Origin: Cocos nucifera
Lineage: Eukaryota; Streptophyta; Magnoliopsida; Arecales; Arecaceae
Length of the DNA: 64,000 nt
Reading direction: 5' to 3'
Assembly: GCA_006176705.1 (NCBI GenBank)
Contig: QRFJ01000782.1
Location: 248,001 to 312,000 of the forward strand
In this document: positions 25,926 through 37,004 of the stretch, in pieces
Numbering within the stretch: position 1 is the first letter of the stretch
Layout: each line of letters starts with the position of its first letter
The notes under the pieces: generated by a model
The model's input: only the letters and a program-made list of their open reading frames with translations
The model's database searches: none
What the model was told of the DNA's origin: nothing
Made by a program: the position numbers and the translations under genes

Positions 25926-27636
25926 AAGGTTCTAAAAGTATTTAGATATGATTTTAAATTTATTTTAATTAGAAAATAAATGATTTCAGATGTCACATGA
26001 GATGTGATCAGATTTGAAATTAGAAAAAAATTAAAATTAAATGATTTGGATCTAAGATTAGAAAATATGCATGGCTAGTTCTAAAATATAATAGTTCTAT
26101 AGAATAGATGCATGTCTAGACTAGTTGTAGAATAAGTTCTACATAATTATCTTGATTAGAATTTATTTTAATTAGATCAATTTAAATCTAATTTTTAGAT
26201 TATTATAAGATAATTTAGATCTGAAAATATGCATGATTCGATATATGAGATGTATGTAAAATATGCCATGATTAGATCTAATTTGTATATGAGATATATG
26301 ATATAGATCTAAAACTGTTTTGTAGTATTGCATGTTCCTGATTAAGGCATTCCTCTTGGCCGTCCGATCATAAGAATGAAGAAGGGTTTTAAGGCCCTCT
26401 CTTTCCATCCGATGGGATGTTCTTATGATGTGTAGGGATGCTGCGCATTCGTCCTTAATCAGAAACCCAAAACTTACTTTCTGCAAAACCCTAGATCTTG
26501 AAACCCTAGGATTTATTGTGCATATTTTGTTTATGAACTCTACTTAATTAAAAATTAAGATTATGGAATGTTAATTAGGTCTAAAATTGAGAATTTCAGA
26601 TCTAAGACATATTCATAATATTGGGTTCGGGCTTGGGTAGCTCAATTAGGTCTAAGCAGTTGATCAAACCGAATCAAGAGTTGGTTAGATGGGATCAACA
26701 ATGCTTAAATTGACCAGCCTAATAGGATTAAGTCTGGGTCAAGATCGAGTCACAATTAAGTAAGACCTAATTAGGCTCAGAGGTTAGAGTCTGGATTGTA
26801 GGCTAACCCAATTGGTTCTGGCTCAACAATTTGGTGTCTAAGGTAAGTTTGGCACATACGACCGACTTATTTTTAATTGGAAGCTACTCGACCTGAATGC
26901 GTTCTTGTACGAGTTAATGGCATATTTCTTCCATCGATCTCACTTACCTGGCCATATCTGTTGACACAGTTCTGATCTGAGGTGGTCAATAATCCAAGCT
27001 AACCCATGCCACTAGGTTAGTCATAATTGTTATGACTATGATAAGTCTAGTTTAAAGAGACCTAAATCAATTCTTCCTAAGAAAAGATTAAGTCTGAGGT
27101 CTTCCACCATTGTAGATGTGCGGGCCCTTCTCGAGGTTGATTGTTCTTGGCTGGATGCAGTGGCTCAGTTGCACCGAAAAGACACAACCATGTCTATTAG
27201 GCATTGGATGCTATGGGCTGGAGGATGAGTTGGGCTCAATATTTCGGATACGGTGAGAGACTCAATTAGGTATCCAGTCTATGCAAATGGTGGGTCTGAC
27301 TTAACGAAGGAGTGGATCAATATTTCGGATATGGTGAGATTTATGAATTAGAGACCAAGTTTGGGTGCACCATGATTAGAGAATCATTGAACAAGTGTTG
27401 TTCCCTCATTGGCTAACCCATCACCAATAACTGTTAGGTGAGGTGATGAGTCAGCTGGTGAGACCGCACCACCCACTAGAAATCATTATTCATGAAGATT
27501 TTCGCATCTCTACAGAGGAAGTGTAGGGATCCAAGAAAATAGTGGGAGCTAATTTGTTTAAAAATAAAATTTCTAAATAAATTGGTCAAGTCATAATTAC
27601 AGTATCTAACTAGAATCTTTGACTCTCTACAGGAAA
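25926..27636 (+). other. Cop-C leader with nested inverted repeat
   Basis: No gene. It includes the inverted-repeat structure at 26338-26470 (arms CTGATTAAGG/CCTTAATCAG and ATCATAAGAA/TTCTTATGAT) that is conserved in all copies of the family. Confidence 0.75.
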
Positions 27637-28096
27637 ATATCTGCGTCCAACCCATTAGCATGTATCCTGGACACACACAGACTAACCAGACCCAATTATA
27701 AAGATTGGCTTAGAAACTATAAAATAGTTTTGGGTTTCGAGAAGTTAACCCATGTACTGGACCAGGACCCTCCCATCTTATCAACCCGTTCATCTATTGA
27801 ACAGAGAGCATCTCTAGAAAAATAGATAGACAAAGATAATAAGGCCAGATATTACATGTTGGGCTCGATGTCTGATGAGCTCTAGCGCCAACATGAAGAT
27901 ATCGAGACTGCTCGTCAAATGTTGGCTCACCTATAGGAGATGTTTGGTGAACAGAGTCGTGCAGCCAAGTATCAAGTCACGAAATGACTTTTTAAGGCTA
28001 AGATGTGTGATGGGCAGTCAGTCCAAGATCACTATCTGATGATGATCAAGGACATGGAAGAGCTTGAGAAGCTCGGTGTGAAGTTGGACTTGGATC
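27637..28096 (+). pseudogene. Cop-C gag, N-terminal part
   Basis: It matches the Cop-E gag from its first codon but the start is ATA (27637-27639) instead of ATG. The protein begins with an N-terminal stretch ending DTHRLTRPNYKDWLRNYKIV, then LTHVLDQDPPILSTRSSIEQ. Three in-frame stops at 27823, 27883 and 27934 each replace a Trp or Gln codon seen in Cop-E (TGG, CAG, CAG). A further open stretch from 28003 (MCDGQSVQDHYLMMIKDMEE) runs into the gap. Confidence 0.88.
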
Positions 28097-29096
28097 NNNN
28101 NNNNNNNNNNNNNNNNNNNNNNNNNNNNNNNNNNNNNNNNNNNNNNNNNNNNNNNNNNNNNNNNNNNNNNNNNNNNNNNNNNNNNNNNNNNNNNNNNNNN
28201 NNNNNNNNNNNNNNNNNNNNNNNNNNNNNNNNNNNNNNNNNNNNNNNNNNNNNNNNNNNNNNNNNNNNNNNNNNNNNNNNNNNNNNNNNNNNNNNNNNNN
28301 NNNNNNNNNNNNNNNNNNNNNNNNNNNNNNNNNNNNNNNNNNNNNNNNNNNNNNNNNNNNNNNNNNNNNNNNNNNNNNNNNNNNNNNNNNNNNNNNNNNN
28401 NNNNNNNNNNNNNNNNNNNNNNNNNNNNNNNNNNNNNNNNNNNNNNNNNNNNNNNNNNNNNNNNNNNNNNNNNNNNNNNNNNNNNNNNNNNNNNNNNNNN
28501 NNNNNNNNNNNNNNNNNNNNNNNNNNNNNNNNNNNNNNNNNNNNNNNNNNNNNNNNNNNNNNNNNNNNNNNNNNNNNNNNNNNNNNNNNNNNNNNNNNNN
28601 NNNNNNNNNNNNNNNNNNNNNNNNNNNNNNNNNNNNNNNNNNNNNNNNNNNNNNNNNNNNNNNNNNNNNNNNNNNNNNNNNNNNNNNNNNNNNNNNNNNN
28701 NNNNNNNNNNNNNNNNNNNNNNNNNNNNNNNNNNNNNNNNNNNNNNNNNNNNNNNNNNNNNNNNNNNNNNNNNNNNNNNNNNNNNNNNNNNNNNNNNNNN
28801 NNNNNNNNNNNNNNNNNNNNNNNNNNNNNNNNNNNNNNNNNNNNNNNNNNNNNNNNNNNNNNNNNNNNNNNNNNNNNNNNNNNNNNNNNNNNNNNNNNNN
28901 NNNNNNNNNNNNNNNNNNNNNNNNNNNNNNNNNNNNNNNNNNNNNNNNNNNNNNNNNNNNNNNNNNNNNNNNNNNNNNNNNNNNNNNNNNNNNNNNNNNN
29001 NNNNNNNNNNNNNNNNNNNNNNNNNNNNNNNNNNNNNNNNNNNNNNNNNNNNNNNNNNNNNNNNNNNNNNNNNNNNNNNNNNNNNNNNNNNNNNNN
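28097..29096. other. Assembly gap, exactly 1000 N
   Basis: The round length suggests a placeholder of unknown true size. It is flanked by a plus-strand copia gag on the left and a minus-strand copia leader on the right, i.e. inverted members of one family. Confidence 0.97.
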
Positions 29097-30134
29097 ATTG
29101 TTAAGCCAGAACCAATCGGGTTAGCCTATAATCCAGACTCTAACCATTGAGCATAATTAGGTCTTAGCTTGATCGATCACTCACATGACTCAAACTTGAC
29201 CCAGACTTAATCCTATTAGGCTGATCAATTTAAGCATTGTTGATCCCATCTAACCAACTCTTGATTCAATTTGATCAACCGCTAGACCTAATTGAGCTAC
29301 CCAAGTCCGAACCCAGATTTATGAATATGTCTTAGATCTGAAATTCTCAATTTTAGACCTAATTGATATTTCATAAACTTAATTCTCAATTAAGTTAGGG
29401 TTCTTAAACAAAACATGTAAATAAGATCCTAGGATTTTAGATTCTAGGGTTTTGCAGAAAGTAAGTTTTTAATTTCTGATTAAGGACGAACGTGCAGCAC
29501 CCCTACACATTATAAGAACACCCCATCAAATCGAAGAAGAGGGTCTCTAAGCCCTTCTTTATTCTTATGATCGGACGGGCAAGAAAAATGCCTTAATCAG
29601 AAATAAAACTAATCTACAAAAACTAATTAGATCTAAGCATATATCTAATATAAATAGATTTAACATGTTTTGTATATATCACATATATCATGCATGCATA
29701 TTTTTCAGATCTAAATTATCTCATAATCATCTAAAAAATTAAATTTAAATTTGATCTTATCAAATAAAATTTAATCTAGACCTATTTGTAGAACTATTCT
29801 ACAACTAGTCTAAACATGCAACTATCATATCACATATGAACAAATTAAATTTAATTTATTTTCTATTTTTAGATCTAGTTATAATATTTATAAGATAAAA
29901 AAATAGTAAATAAATAGATCTAAAAATTATATTTAATTAAATAAAAATATGATTATACTAGACTACACATAGAATAATTCTATTCCTAATCTAGTTATGT
30001 ATCTTATACATATTACATCTAGATTAATTTTAATTTTTTATTTTTCTAATTTTAGATCTAATCATATCTCATGTGACATCTAAAATCACTAATTAATTAG
30101 ATTAAATTAGTCTAAATAAATTTTATAAAAACCT
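29097..30134 (-). other. Cop-D leader, gag-proximal part missing
   Basis: Non-coding. On the minus strand it corresponds to the leader of Cop-C from 25926 to about 26830. The inverted-repeat structure is at about 29475-29600. Confidence 0.8.
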
Positions 30135-30147
30135 GGCTCTGATACTA
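30135..30147 (-). promoter_or_regulatory. Cop-D primer-binding site
   Basis: On the minus strand TAGTATCAGAGCC, one change from the initiator-Met site, two bases inside the LTR. Confidence 0.9.
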
Positions 30148-30149
30148 GT

Positions 30150-32437
30150 TGAAGGAGAAATCCTGATTTCCCGGGTCAGATTCGCTCAGATCTAATTGGA
30201 TCGAGAGGCATATTTAAAAAATTTTCTCTTAGATCTTAATCAGATCTGACACTTTTTAGATCTAATTTATGATCTGATAATTAAAAAAATAAAATATTAA
30301 ATTAATTTTAAATTGATTTTACCTTGATTCTGGGTAATCTAATTACCCATTGATGATCCTGTCGAAGTCCTAAGATTCTGGATCTAGCCACGCAAGCGCC
30401 TGGCCTCTACCGATGTCCACTTGGGTTGGATCTGGAGAACTTCTCTTTTTCTTTGTTTTCTCCAAAAAATAGATTTGGATCTGATTTGGAAGGTCTTTAA
30501 ACTTCTTCTGAAGATCACCCGTCGTCTCTGCAGCAGTGCTGCCTTCTTTCTTTTTCGTCAGCCTTTTCTTGCCTGAGTCGCACTAATCTGAAGGCCCAAC
30601 TTTCTTGGGCATGAAGAGGAGAGAGAGGGCTAGATGGTGGCATAGAGAAGGGAGAGGGGCAGCCTTGGGGCATGGCTAAGAGGAGGAGAGCTTAAAAAGT
30701 GGGTGCAGATAGGGTCTATTTATAGACTCTACTGCGCCATGTAGTGCTGCATCATCCCGACCAATCACGTTGCTTCGTGCAATCAGATCTAAATATGATT
30801 GGTGGGATGACATCACCAGATCTAATCAGATGAGAGACCCATAGTTTCATACTTAGATGGCGCCTAAGACTAGTCAAAGTAGATATCCAGGGGCCACCTA
30901 AGTAGAAACCAAGAAGCAACCTGGAGTTCCATCCATATGGGACTCCAGCATCCCTATCCATGGGCGCACGCCATCCTAGGCATGCATCCCCTTCTTTCTA
31001 ATTTTAAGAGAGGGGACAAGCCCCTATCTGCTCTCCAATAAGTGCATGACACATGGACAAATATCCAAGGGTTAAAGGTCAACGTTTGACCAAGTCAAAG
31101 TACAAGAATTAGTAGGTGACGAAAAATGGCAGGTGTTGTCACAAATTTATCTCATAAATTTAGACAATCCTTTTCTGACTTGGACAAACTCCAGTCAGAT
31201 TAGGTAAAGGTACCTAAGTGAGCACAAACTTATTTGGCTCAGTCGAGACAACTTTTATGATAGAAAAAGGAGAACGTTAGGCTCGATCGTGTGCCAGCAC
31301 GATTTTCTTGAACCTAATTGAATCTTATTCAAATCAATTGAACTAGGTTAGTCCAATTGATTATATCTAGATCCAAACCCTTATTTGTGTGACCCAATTA
31401 GGTTCTGTTCTGTATGATAATAGGATATGTCATGATCTCCATCATCGACATCATCGAAACTCCTTTCGATGGATCAGAACTCTTCTGATTCAGACAACTT
31501 AGAATGATCGATCATCTAAATCATTCTAATTGCTCCCAAAATCAACCAGTGACACCTAGCAACATATGGTGGCAACCCATCAAAATTAAAAAAATGAACC
31601 TCTCGGTGTAGCTACTTATGTGATTAAGTTCTTCTATCTTGAGCCCCGATCAGATTAGGATTAAGGTGAACTCATCAAACCCTAATTTCTATCATATGAT
31701 TTAATCATTCGATTCAGGTTGATGTGAAAACCTTAATAGAAACTCTTTCTATTATTTCACACTATGCCATGGCCATGGGCTTATGGTCTTGATTCTCATG
31801 ATCATCATAGGGCTACTCCTCTTATACCGAGGTAGATAGATTCCATCTTGGTGCAATCCAATTTCTACAATGAACATGCTATAGCCAACATACACCTCAG
31901 GATTATGAATGGCTAGGAGACCGAGTCATGGTGTCATCAAACTATAACACCCTCAAGATGAACTGCCGATGCACCTCAGGTCAAAGAACCAGATACACCA
32001 CTACAGCATCGAGTCAGTCATCGATGAGAAGATAGACTTCCTTATGACTACTCGAGATGGTCATGCTCAGTGCCCTCATTCTCTGACAAGTACCTATACT
32101 CTCGCTTTGATGTCTCTACACCATAGACTTAAGACTTATCTACTACAAAGAAGCAATTGTACACTAACCTTTCGGATCAATCACCATCCTCATAATGATA
32201 CTATGGTTAGGAGCATTTTATGAGTTAATAAATGAAAATTCATGTCTTAAATTTTTAACTCTTGAAAATATAAATTATCATTACCATTAACTCATGGGAT
32301 ATATCACAGACACTAAATACACTTATATGATAGAAAATAACCCATTTTATTATTTATAATCAAAATTATAATTTTATCCCGAGAAGTGTATTACAAGTGT
32401 CAGCCAATTCTGGCTTCTAGGGCACACATATCTAACA
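30150..32437 (-). repeat. Cop-D 5' LTR (2288 bp)
   Basis: Starts TGAAGGAGAAATCC and ends TATCTAACA. Near 31082-31112 it has only a few TTGAC cores, unlike the array in Cop-C, E and J. The TATA on the minus strand is CTATAAATA (around 30718). Confidence 0.92.
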
Positions 32438-32809
32438 GCAGGATTTTCAGCTCTACTTTCAAAAATTTTTTTGAAAAACATACATAGTAGAAACATTATT
32501 AATCAAATTAATATTAAGAGCTACAGACCAAATCTAAAAATCCTACATGCTACAGGATCTAATGTATCATATATGCATGCGTATCTAAAAAATAAAACAG
32601 CAAGTGCAGTAAAACTATTTTACTGCTTCTATATGTTCAGAACATATTATCTTTTCATAGATAGATGATCTCCACAATCTGATCTTCTAAGTATAGATCT
32701 GATTGCCGTGATATAGCCATAAATGTGTTTGGCTTCCATGGGCCTTGAGGCTCCTTCAACAAGGGCTATTGAAGCATTACTGGCTGATGTATCAAAGATC
32801 TTCTTCTTC

Positions 32810-35102
32810 TGTTAGATATATGTGCCCTAGAAGCTAGAATTGGCTGACACTTGTAATACACTTCTAAGGGCAAAATTATAATTTTGACTAATATCAATAA
32901 AATGGGTTATTTTCTATCACATATGTGTATTTAGTGTTTATGATACATCCTTTGAGTTAATGGTAACAATAATTCATATTTTCAAGAGTTGAAAATTTAA
33001 GACATGAATAATCATTATTAACTCATAAACATGCTCCCGACCATAGGATCATCACGAGGATGGTGATTGATCCGGAAGGTTGGTGTACAATCGCTTCTCT
33101 TTAGTAGATGAGTCTTGAGTCTACGGTGTGGAGACACCGGAGCGAGAGTACAGGTACTCGTTAGAGAACGAGGGCACTGAGCGTGACCACCTCGAGTAGT
33201 CATTAGGGAGTCTACCTTCTCGTCAATGACTGACTCGATGCTGCAGTAGTGTGTCTGGTTCTTTGACCTGAGATGCATCGGCAGTTCACCTTGAGGGTGT
33301 TATAGTTTGACTACACCATTACTCGGTCTCCTAGCCATATGGAACCCTGAGGTGTATGTTGGCTATAGCATGTTCATTGTAGGAACTGGATTGCATCAAG
33401 ATGGAATCTATCTACCTCGGTGGTAGAGGAGCAGCCCTATGATGATCATGAGAATCAAGTCCAGAAGCCCATGGCCATGGCAGAGTGAAATAATAGAAAG
33501 AGTTTCTATTTAGATTTTCACATTGGACTCGAATCGAATGATTACATCATATGACAGAGACTAGGGTTTGACGAGTTCACCTTAACCCTAATCTGATCGG
33601 GGCTCAAGATAGAAGAACTTAATCACACAGGTAGCTGCACCAAGAGGTTCGCATTCAGCTCTGATGGGTTGCCACCATATACTGCTAGGTGTCACTGGTG
33701 GATTTTGGGAGCAATTAGAATGATTTAGATGATCGATCATTCTAGCTGTTCGAATCAGAAGAGTTCTGATCCATCGAAAGGAGTTTCGATGATGTCGATG
33801 ATAGAGATCATGACATATCCCATTACCATACAGAACTGAACCTAACTGGGTCACACAAACAAGGGTTTGAATCTGGTGATCATCAATTGAACTGATCTAG
33901 TTCAATTGATCTGAATGAGATTCAATTAGGTTCAAGGAAATCGTGCTAGCACTCGATTGAACCTAACGTTCTTCTTTTACTATCATAAATAAGTTGTCCT
34001 GACTGAGCCAAAGGAGTTTGTGCTCAATCAGAGGCCTTCATATGGTCTGACTGGAGGTTGTCCAAGTCAGAAAAGGTTGTCTTATTTTGTAAGACATTAC
34101 CTGCCATTTTTGGTCACCTGCCATTTCTTGTTCTTTGACTTTGGTCAAAAGTCTGACCTTTGACTGGTCAAATGTTGACCATTGACACTTTGACTTTTGA
34201 CCACATGTCATGCACCTATTGGAGAGCTGGTGGGGGCCTGTCCCCCTGCCAGAACCTGGCAAGGAGGAAGGGCGCACGCCACCCTAGGCGTGTGCCCAAG
34301 TTGGAGGCGCCTAGGAGTCCTTGTTGGACAAGGACTCCATCCTCCTTTTTGGATTCCAATTAGAGTTCTACTAAGAATCAACAGTTTGACTGGTCTTAGG
34401 CACCCTCTAAGGAGGAATCCAGGGGTCTCTATTCCCACCAATCAGATTTAGATCTGATTTCACAAAGGGTTGTGATTGGTTGGGAGGAAGAGGAGTTGGA
34501 TCACGCTTAGTCTATAAATAAGACCCTGCGCCCAACTCAGATTCTAATGCAATTCAATTGAGAAATTCCCCATGCCCCAAGGCTGCCTCTCCCCTCCTTC
34601 CTCCATGCCATAACTCTCTTCTCCCTTCTCCTCTCCACGTCCAAAAGAGTTTTGGACTTAGGTTGGTGCGATTCCAGATCAAAAGAAAGGCGATCAAAAG
34701 AAGAAGGCTGCACTGCTGCAAAGGACGACTGCTGATCTTCAAAAGGAGTTTTGAAGATCCTCCAGATCAGATCCAGATCTGATTTTTGGAGGTGTGATAG
34801 AGAAGAAGAGGATCTCCAGATCCAACCCGAGTGGATACCGGTAGAGGCCAGGCGCTTGCGTGGCTAGATCCAGAACCTTCCGCTGCAATCAGGATCATCT
34901 ACAGGGTAATAGGATTACCCAAATCAGGTAAATTAAATTTGATTTAATTTATCTTATTTTATTTTATTTATTAAAATAATAAGAATCAGATCTGAAACAT
35001 ATCAAGATCTGATTGGGATCAAGAGAAAAATTTTTGAAATATATCTCTTGATCTGATCAGATCTGGAACGAACCTGGACCGGGAAATCAGGATTTCCCTT
35101 CA
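32810..35102 (+). repeat. Cop-E 5' LTR (2293 bp)
   Basis: TGTTAGATATATG to CCCTTCA. The first 235 bp or so carry variants shared with Cop-E's own 3' LTR (ACTAATATCAATAAAATGGG); the rest follows Cop-J. The W-box array is at 34135-34202 and the TATA at 34512-34520. Confidence 0.92.
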
Positions 35103-35104
35103 AC

Positions 35105-35117
35105 TGGTATCAGAGCC
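35105..35117 (+). promoter_or_regulatory. Cop-E primer-binding site
   Basis: Perfect TGGTATCAGAGCC, complementary to the initiator-Met tRNA 3' end, two bases after the LTR. Confidence 0.95.
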
Positions 35118-37004
35118 ATGGTTCTAAATTATTTAGATCTGATTTTAATTTTATTTTAATTAGAAAATAAAGTGATTTTAGATGTCACATGAGATGTGAT
35201 CAGATCTGAAATCAGAAAAAATTAAAATTAAATGATTTGGATCTAAGAACATGAAGATATGCATGACTAGTTCTAGAATAGAATAGTTCTATAGAATAGT
35301 CTTTGCATGTCTTTGATTTAATCTGATTAAATCATATTTTAGATCTTCTTATTTACTATTTTTTGATATTATAAGTGTTATAATAACATCTGAAAAAATA
35401 GCAAATAAAAATTATTTAATTTTAAATATCATATGAGATATGATTGATGCATGTCTAGACTAGTTGTAGAATAGTTCTACATAATTATCTAGATTAGAAT
35501 TTATTTTGATTAGATCAATTTAAATCTAATTTTTTAGATTATTATGAGATAATTTAGATCTGAAAACATGCATGATTTGATACATGAGATGTATGCAAAA
35601 TATGCCATGATTAGATCTAAATTTGTATATATGAGATATATGATATAGATCTATAACTGTTTTGTAGTATTGACATGTTCCTGATTAAGGCGTTCCTCTT
35701 GGCCGTCCGGTCATAAGAACGAAGAAGGGTTTAAAGGCCCTCTCTTCCCATTCGATGGGGTGTTCTTATGACGTGTAGGGGTGCTGCGTGTTCGTCCTTA
35801 ATCAGAAACCCAAAACTTACTTTCTGCAAAACCCTAGATCCTGAAACCCTAGGATTTATTGTGCATATTTTGTTTATGAACCCAACTTAATTAAGAATTA
35901 AGTTTATGGAATATTAATTAGGTCTAAAATTGAGAATTTCAGATCTAAGACATATTCATAATACTGGGTTCGGGCTTGGGTAGCTCAATTAGGTCTAAGC
36001 GGTTGATCAAACCGAATCAAGAGTTGGTTAGATGGGATCAACAATGCTTAAATTGACCAGCCTAATAGGATTAAGTCTGGGTCAAGATCGAGTCACGATC
36101 AAGCAAGACCTAATTAGGCTCAGAGGTTAGAGTCTGGATTGTAGGCTAACCCAATTGGTTCTGACTCAACAATTTGGTGTCTAAGGTAAGTTTGGCACAG
36201 ACGACCGACTAGACGACCGACTGGTTTTTAATTGGAAGCTACTCGACCTGAATGCGTTCTTGTAGTTAACGGCATATTCCTTCCACCGGTCTCACTTACC
36301 TGGCCATATCTGTTGACACAGTTCTGATCTGAGGTGGTCAATAATCCGAGCTAACCCATGACCCATGCCACTAGGTTAGTCATAATTGTTATGACTAAGC
36401 CAAGTCTAGTTTAATGAGACCTGAATCAATTCTCCCTAAGAAAAGATTAAGTCCGAGGTCTTCCAGGTCTTCCACCATTGTAGATGTGCGGGCCCTTCCC
36501 GGGGTTGATTGTTCTCGGCTGGATACAGTGGCTCAGTTGCACCGGGAAGACGCAACCATGTCTATTAGGCATTGGATGCTATGGGCTGGAGGATGAGTTG
36601 GGCTCAATATTTCGGATACGGTGAGAGACCCAATTAGGAACCCAGTCTATGCAAATGGTGGGTCTGACTTAACTAAGGAGTGGATCAATATTCCGGATAC
36701 GGTGAGATTCATGAATTAGAGACCAAGTTTGGGTGCACCATGATTAGAGAATCATTGAACAAGAGTTGTTCACTCATTGGCTAACCCATCACCAATAACT
36801 GTTAGGTGAGGTGATGAGTCAGTTGGTGAGACCGCACCACCCACTAGAAATCATTAATCGTGGAGATTTTCGCATCTCTACAGAGGGAGTGTAGGGATCC
36901 GAGAAAATAGTGGGAGCTAATTTGTTTAAAAATAAAATCCCTAAACAAATTGGTCAAGTCAAAATTACAGTATCTAACTAGAATCTTTGACTCTCTACAG
37001 GAAA
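35118..37004 (+). other. Cop-E leader
   Basis: Non-coding. The nested inverted repeat is at 35691-35805. A 12-bp tandem copy (AGACGACCGACT twice, 36199-36222) and two shorter ones (near 36357 and 36462) interrupt it relative to Cop-C. Confidence 0.85.

Larger units (their letters stand above)
23628..28096 (+). mobile_element. Cop-C: Ty1/copia 5' half, truncated by the assembly gap (same element as Cop-I)
   Basis: LTR, initiator-Met primer site, leader and gag, then N bases. It lies inside a copia LTR (22743-23627). Private sequence in its LTR is shared only with the LTR at 53418-54509, so the two are probably the 5' and 3' LTRs of one copy. Confidence 0.88.
29097..32437 (-). mobile_element. 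Cop-D: Ty1/copia 5' part, minus strand
   Basis: 5' LTR, primer site and about 1 kb of leader, then cut by the gap. It inserted into LTR-F at 32438; GCAGG (32438-32442) would be one copy of its target duplication, with the partner not in view. It does not pair with the LTR end at 22743, whose flank is CTAAC. Confidence 0.85.

Noticed and set aside
28003..29124. Long open frame of 373 codons
   Set aside because: It is almost entirely N; only the first 31 codons are real (Cop-C gag) and the last few belong to the Cop-D leader on the other strand.
26338..29600. Head-to-head Cop-C and Cop-D as a natural palindrome
   Set aside because: They have different flanks and different partners, and the junction is only a gap.
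22743..32437. One minus-strand element with its 3' LTR at 22743 and its 5' LTR at 30150-32437 (Cop-D)
   Set aside because: Flanks do not match (CTAAC versus GCAGG), and 22743-23627 carries Cop-H-private LTR sequence instead.
32438..32809. A primer-binding site for LTR-F (minus-strand TGATACATCAGCC)
   Set aside because: Only about 9 of 14 positions fit TGGTATCAGAGCCA and the preceding bases are not an LTR end.
34160..34451. Overlapping open frames on both strands of the LTR near the W-box array
   Set aside because: They are shadows of GC-richer LTR sequence, overlap each other and shift between copies.
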